DNA from: Taibaiella soli
GTDB taxonomy: Bacteria; Bacteroidota; Bacteroidia; Chitinophagales; Chitinophagaceae
Assembly (NCBI RefSeq): GCF_003236175.1
Contig: NZ_QKTW01000015.1
Coordinates: 124,001 to 188,000 of the forward strand
Length of the DNA stretch: 64,000 nucleotides
Reading direction: 5' to 3'
The number at the start of each line of letters is the position of its first letter. Within the stretch, counting starts at the first letter, position 1. The position numbers were made by a program, and so were the translations under genes. Below the pieces are notes generated by a model, which was given only the letters and a program-made list of their open reading frames with translations, was not told the origin of the DNA and did not search any database. Shown here in pieces: positions 60,353-64,000 of this stretch.

Positions 60353-61885
60353 ATGCAACAACCAACAATAAGAACACTCGGCGAACTGAAGCAATCGAAC
60401 TACCAACCGAAATCGGTGAAAGAAGAAATTCGCCAGAATCTCATAAAAAGCATTCAGCAGAAACAACATCCATTCAATGGCATTATCGGCTATGAAGACA
60501 GCGTCATTCCGGATGTAGAACGTGCATTATTATCACGCCACAACATATTGTTTCTCGGGCTCCGCGGACAGGCAAAAACGCGTATGGCCCGTGAAATGGT
60601 GCAGCTGCTCGATGAATGGATCCCATATGTCGCGGGCAGTGATATCAACGACGATCCGTTTGCGCCAATCTCCTACCACGCGCGTAAAACCGTTGAAGAA
60701 ATGGGCGACGCTACGCCAATTGAATGGCTGCACAGAAGCGAACGCTACGGCGAAAAGCTGGCAACACCAGATGTGTCGGTTGCCGACCTTATCGGTGATG
60801 TGGATCCAATCAAAGCTGCGAACATGCGCTTGAGTTTCGCGGATGAAAATGTCATTCACTATGGTATCATTCCACGCTCGCACCGCGGCATTTTTGTGAT
60901 CAACGAATTACCAGATCTTCAGGCACGCATTCAGGTTTCACTGTTTAATATTCTGCAGGAAGGCGATATTCAGATACGTGGTTTCAAATTGCGTTTGCCA
61001 TTGGATATATTGTTTGTCTTCACTGCAAATCCCGAAGACTATACGAACCGCGGCAGCATTGTAACACCGCTCAAAGACCGTATCGAAAGCCAGATCATTA
61101 CGCACTATCCGAAAACGGTAGAGATCTCGCAATTGATCACGTCTCAGGAAGCTAACGTACTCGAGGACCAGACGAATCTGGTAACAGTTCCCGACCTCTG
61201 CAAAATTTTGATTGAAGAGATTGCCATGGAGGCACGCAAAAGCGAATATGTAGATCAGAAAAGTGGCGTAAGTGCGCGTCTTACAATCTCTGCTTATGAA
61301 AACCTGGTGAGCACTGCAGAACGACGTGCTTTACGCGAAGGCCACGGACATAAAACAACCACACGCATCGCTGATTTTATTGGTGTGATTCCTTCTATTA
61401 CCGGAAAAATTGAATTGGTGTATGAAGGTGAAATTGAAGGGCCTGCGAATGTGGCCTATCGATTAATGGGACAAGCAATACGCGCTGTGTTCCTGCGTTA
61501 TTTCCCAGATCCTTCTTCTTTCAAAAAATCTGGTGGTAATTCCCGCGAGCAGGCAAAAGCGAAAGGCAAGCCAAATCCATATCAACCCGTAATCGACTGG
61601 TTTGGAAAAGGTAATGAACTCATTATGTTGCAGGACGAATCTGATGCAGCACATACGGAGAGACTGTATCAGGTAGACGGATTGTATAGCGCCGTAAAAC
61701 AGTTTTATGCGAATGAAAGCGAACAGCAAACTGTGCTTTTAATGGAACTAATGCTGCATGGCCTTTCTGAATTTTCGCTCATCAGCAAAAAAGGCGTAGA
61801 AAGCGGTGGATACAGCTTTGGCGATATTCTGGGCAGCATGCTCAATTTTAATCTTGGTGGTGAAGACGAGGAAGAGGACGTCTGA
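60353..61885 (+). CDS. Magnesium-chelatase-like AAA+ ATPase (MoxR/ChlI type)
   Basis: The product is 510 aa from the ATG at 60353 (MQQPTIRTLGELKQ). It has a non-standard Walker A GLRGQAKT (69-76), a Walker B HRGIFVINELPDL, an inserted HARK-containing loop, sensor VFTANPEDYTNRG and arginine-finger-type PLKDRIESQI. This is the ATPase half of a ChlI/MoxR-type pair. A VWA-domain partner normally follows but none does; the next gene on this strand is absent and a terminator follows. An ATG at 60311 overlaps a TAACTTTA -7 box, so I prefer the later start. Confidence 0.88.
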   Translation: MQQPTIRTLGELKQSNYQPKSVKEEIRQNLIKSIQQKQHPFNGIIGYEDSVIPDVERALLSRHNILFLGLRGQAKTRMAREMVQLLDEWIPYVAGSDINDDPFAPISYHARKTVEEMGDATPIEWLHRSERYGEKLATPDVSVADLIGDVDPIKAANMRLSFADENVIHYGIIPRSHRGIFVINELPDLQARIQVSLFNILQEGDIQIRGFKLRLPLDILFVFTANPEDYTNRGSIVTPLKDRIESQIITHYPKTVEISQLITSQEANVLEDQTNLVTVPDLCKILIEEIAMEARKSEYVDQKSGVSARLTISAYENLVSTAERRALREGHGHKTTTRIADFIGVIPSITGKIELVYEGEIEGPANVAYRLMGQAIRAVFLRYFPDPSSFKKSGGNSREQAKAKGKPNPYQPVIDWFGKGNELIMLQDESDAAHTERLYQVDGLYSAVKQFYANESEQQTVLLMELMLHGLSEFSLISKKGVESGGYSFGDILGSMLNFNLGGEDEEEDV

Positions 61886-62052
61886 TCGCTGATGTCTGAT
61901 TTTGCTCGTCATGAATAATAGCTTTAAATGTAAAGAGGTCAACGCTGTTGACCTCTTTTTTGTGTAACAAGCGCATTTACATTTTACCTTTTTCATTTCA
62001 CTTGTCACGCAACATATTAAATCAGCCGTCAGAGATCAGCCATCAGCGATCT
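61881..62052. repeat. Inverted GATCGCTGAT repeat pair between convergent genes
   Basis: GATCGCTGATG (61884-61894) is perfectly inverted at 62041-62051. The left arm overlaps the ATPase stop and the right arm overlaps the T9SS gene stop; a terminator lies between. The right arm also has CTGATGG/CTGACGG-like heptads. Confidence 0.8.
61933..61957 (+). terminator. Terminator of the Mg-chelatase-like gene
   Basis: AAGAGGTCAAC and GTTGACCTCTT pair perfectly around GCT, followed by a T run. Confidence 0.9.
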
Positions 62053-63647
62053 TTAACGAACTTCGTTTGATATACCTCATCATCCTTAGACATCAGACGA
62101 ATTAAATACAAACCCGGCGGAAGCAAAGCAACGTTCAATTCATTTTTTCCAGACGTCAACGATTGATTGATCACTACGCTCCCATCCATTGCGTAGACTG
62201 TTGCACTTTTTAGTTTATCAAAAACATCATCTACAAAAACCTTGCTGGTTGCGGGATTAGGATATACATTGAAACGATCACGGATAACGGGCTGTGTTGT
62301 ATTTGACACTCCAAGCGAACCGGTGCTGTCAATGTAGTATGCCAATGGATCCCATCGTACCGAGTTTACACCACAAAGCACAATGCCGCTTCGCTGGTAT
62401 GCAGACACTACATAATTTACAAACGAACAAGAATTGCTGCCCGAATAAATGTACTTAGTCCATTTATGATTCAGGTTGGTATCGGCACAAATAATCTGCA
62501 GGTAATTATCTGGTGTAAGGCAGGTGTTCTCTAAATAATCTGAATGCGTGTTATTAGCATAATAAATATTGCCATCAAATGCATTGTAGGTTATTGTTTG
62601 CCAGCCCGGGAATTGCCCACCGTGGTACTTATCAAGACTATCCTTACCAGACACTATCAGATATTTATCTATCTGGAAAGGATAATCTAAACTGCGGCGT
62701 GAGATTACAGATTGTACCGTGTAATGATTAACTGGAGTATTATACGCGCAATGCCCCTGTATCAAAGTACCGGAAGGAAGCAGCATGGAAGTTGTATTAG
62801 CTTCCCAATAACTAAATACATTAGGCAGTCCGTTGAAATCCCCTGAACGAAATGTATCAATAACGGAAAATGTAGTATCCAATACCGTAATAGAATAATC
62901 TTGAGCAAAGGGACCGACAGGTAAGAAACCTTCCCCCCAGACCGCTATTCTGTTTTTGCTGGTGCAAAGGTTCGCCACATAATGTTCACCTGGAGATGTT
63001 ACCACCACTGCCGTTTTATCCCCTAAAGTATCATGCCGGAGTATATTTACCTGCCCATCCAGCTCCATAAATTTAGACATCGTAATTCCATCATACTGCA
63101 AAGTGTCATAAAGTGTATAAGTAACAACCGGCTTATTCCCTACAAAAGCCAGCTCCTGCAGAGCAGGGTTAAAGAATTGCTCGGTTCCGTCGGTCATCAC
63201 TAATCTTTTATCAGAAACAATTTGCTGCAGCGAGGTATCAAATACCGTACAGTAAATGCAACATTTAAACTGTTGGTATTGTGGTAAGTTAAAATTCTGT
63301 GCTATAAATTTATGATAGAAGAGATAGATATGTCCATCCGACGATATTTTCATTAGTGATTGTAGATTCACCAAACTATCCACCTGCAGCGTATCGCCCG
63401 CTGCAATAGTTACCCCAATCTCTGCATTGGTATATTTATTCACTTTATGAAGTAGGTACTGATGCGGATGATCATAATAAATATCCTGAGCCGCAAGAGA
63501 GGTATCATAACTGAGAAAATAGTAGGCGCCGCCATATTCCTGAAAAACGTTAGGTAAAATATGCTGCACCCCTGTTTGCGGCAAAATATTGATCTGTGCT
63601 TTGCTTAGTAAAGGCAGCAGGAAAAGAAAGAACAATAGCTTTTTCAT
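62043..63647 (-). CDS. Secreted T9SS-sorted protein (tandem paralog 1)
   Basis: The 534-aa product has a signal peptide (MKKLLFFLFLLPLLSKA) before QINILPQTG, a central region with no recognised domain, rich in aromatic and Asp/Ser residues and suggestive of a beta-propeller (repeated strand pattern at about 80-430), and a type A sorting domain (about 455-534, FNVYPNPATSKVFVDD, GLYLIRL). The last 60 bases of its coding strand are nearly identical to the next copy, which lies 10 nt upstream. Its stop is overlapped by a heptad arm. Confidence 0.85.
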   Translation of the reverse strand: MKKLLFFLFLLPLLSKAQINILPQTGVQHILPNVFQEYGGAYYFLSYDTSLAAQDIYYDHPHQYLLHKVNKYTNAEIGVTIAAGDTLQVDSLVNLQSLMKISSDGHIYLFYHKFIAQNFNLPQYQQFKCCIYCTVFDTSLQQIVSDKRLVMTDGTEQFFNPALQELAFVGNKPVVTYTLYDTLQYDGITMSKFMELDGQVNILRHDTLGDKTAVVVTSPGEHYVANLCTSKNRIAVWGEGFLPVGPFAQDYSITVLDTTFSVIDTFRSGDFNGLPNVFSYWEANTTSMLLPSGTLIQGHCAYNTPVNHYTVQSVISRRSLDYPFQIDKYLIVSGKDSLDKYHGGQFPGWQTITYNAFDGNIYYANNTHSDYLENTCLTPDNYLQIICADTNLNHKWTKYIYSGSNSCSFVNYVVSAYQRSGIVLCGVNSVRWDPLAYYIDSTGSLGVSNTTQPVIRDRFNVYPNPATSKVFVDDVFDKLKSATVYAMDGSVVINQSLTSGKNELNVALLPPGLYLIRLMSKDDEVYQTKFVKDR

Positions 63648-63657
63648 AAGGAATATG

Positions 63658-64000
63658 TTACTCTTTTATAAACTTCGTTTGATATACCTCATCGTCCTTA
63701 GACATCAGACGAATTAAATACAAACCCGGCGGCAGCGTCATGATATTCATTTCGTTTTTCCCAGCTGCCAATGATTGATTAATGACTACCCGGCCATCCA
63801 TTGCATATACAGTTGCGCATTTTAAATTATCAAACACATCGTCCACAAAAATCTTGCTAATAGCGGGATTGGGATATATGCGAAAACGATCTCGGATGAA
63901 AGTGTTGGGGGTGTTGGGAACGCTGAGAGATCCGGAGCTGTCGATGTAATAAGCGAATTGGTCTGTTTGGCCGTTATACGGCATGTAGTGGTTTGAACCA
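63658..64000 (-). CDS. Secreted T9SS-sorted protein, C-terminal part (tandem paralog 2)
   Basis: The frame is open to the right edge; about 114 C-terminal residues are visible and are a close paralog of the preceding gene (AYYIDSSGSLSVPN versus AYYIDSTGSLGVSN; RFRIYPNPAISKIFVDDVFD versus RFNVYPNPATSKVFVDDVFD). It ends FIKE and has the type A sorting domain. The gap to the next gene is 10 nt, so the copies are cotranscribed. The start and N-terminal domains are outside the window. Confidence 0.9.
   Translation of the reverse strand, partial: GSNHYMPYNGQTDQFAYYIDSSGSLSVPNTPNTFIRDRFRIYPNPAISKIFVDDVFDNLKCATVYAMDGRVVINQSLAAGKNEMNIMTLPPGLYLIRLMSKDDEVYQTKFIKE

Noticed and set aside
1-64000. tRNA or rRNA genes, prophage or transposase genes
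   Set aside because: I looked through the intergenic regions and found no cloverleaf-like sequence, rRNA conserved block, integrase or transposase; short or degenerate cases could be missed without a covariance search.

Overview
The window looks like chromosomal DNA from a Bacteroidota bacterium, most probably a Chitinophagales-type environmental relative. The basis is nine genes ending in type IX secretion (T9SS) C-terminal sorting domains, GEVED-domain proteins, DUF4293 and other Bacteroidota-restricted families, a TPP-riboswitch-controlled TonB-dependent receptor, and promoters of the Bacteroidota TTTG / TAnnTTTG type. I see no rRNA, tRNA, transposase, CRISPR array or prophage. Only two genes are cut by the window: the TonB receptor at the left edge and a T9SS protein at the right edge.

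Layout. 1-1140 (minus): start of a TonB-dependent receptor behind a TPP riboswitch, presumably thiamine uptake. 1273-3276: Omp28-like T9SS protein with a CGPC motif. 3.3-13.7 kb: housekeeping genes (MoxR ATPase, serS, DUF4293, pepP, ychF, plsC, a small membrane protein, an LTA-synthase-like sulfatase). 13.9-18.4 kb: a DinB/YfiT protein, then a small regulated unit (membrane protein, winged-helix regulator, DUF4173-like membrane protein) with the same 17-bp palindrome at both promoters, and a DUF3298 lipoprotein. 18.5-22.7 kb: B12-dependent ribonucleotide reductase and a putative membrane metalloprotease. 22.8-45.4 kb: five giant (about 1340-1420 aa) paralogous secreted proteins in tandem on the minus strand, each with its own terminator. 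They share Ig-like, MAM-like and GEVED modules and a sorting domain, and come in two N-terminal versions. 45.9-49.7 kb: gcvH, VanZ-like, then a heptose kinase, nucleotidyltransferase and glycosyltransferase. 50.2-54.8 kb: ruvB, a Cys/Met PLP enzyme, scoA and scoB separated by a four-helix-bundle gene, and an ArsC-like protein. 55-64 kb: a T9SS beta-propeller/PKD protein with a small partner, a secreted protein of unknown function, a Mg-chelatase-like ATPase, and two tandem T9SS paralogs.

The most unusual material is between genes. At least eight junctions carry short degenerate tandem repeats of 7-8 nt, usually as inverted pairs: one arm sits on or just after a stop codon and the other near the next start or the facing stop. 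The repeat words differ from site to site, but the period and the inverted arrangement recur. One such pair brackets the four-helix-bundle (23S rRNA intervening-sequence protein family) gene inside the scoA-scoB operon, so these may be footprints of an undescribed small mobile or structural element. The gap between two giant genes holds a separate array of about ten imperfect 22-nt repeats, seven of them in exact 22-nt register. Two further families of dispersed hairpin repeats occur at least twice each.
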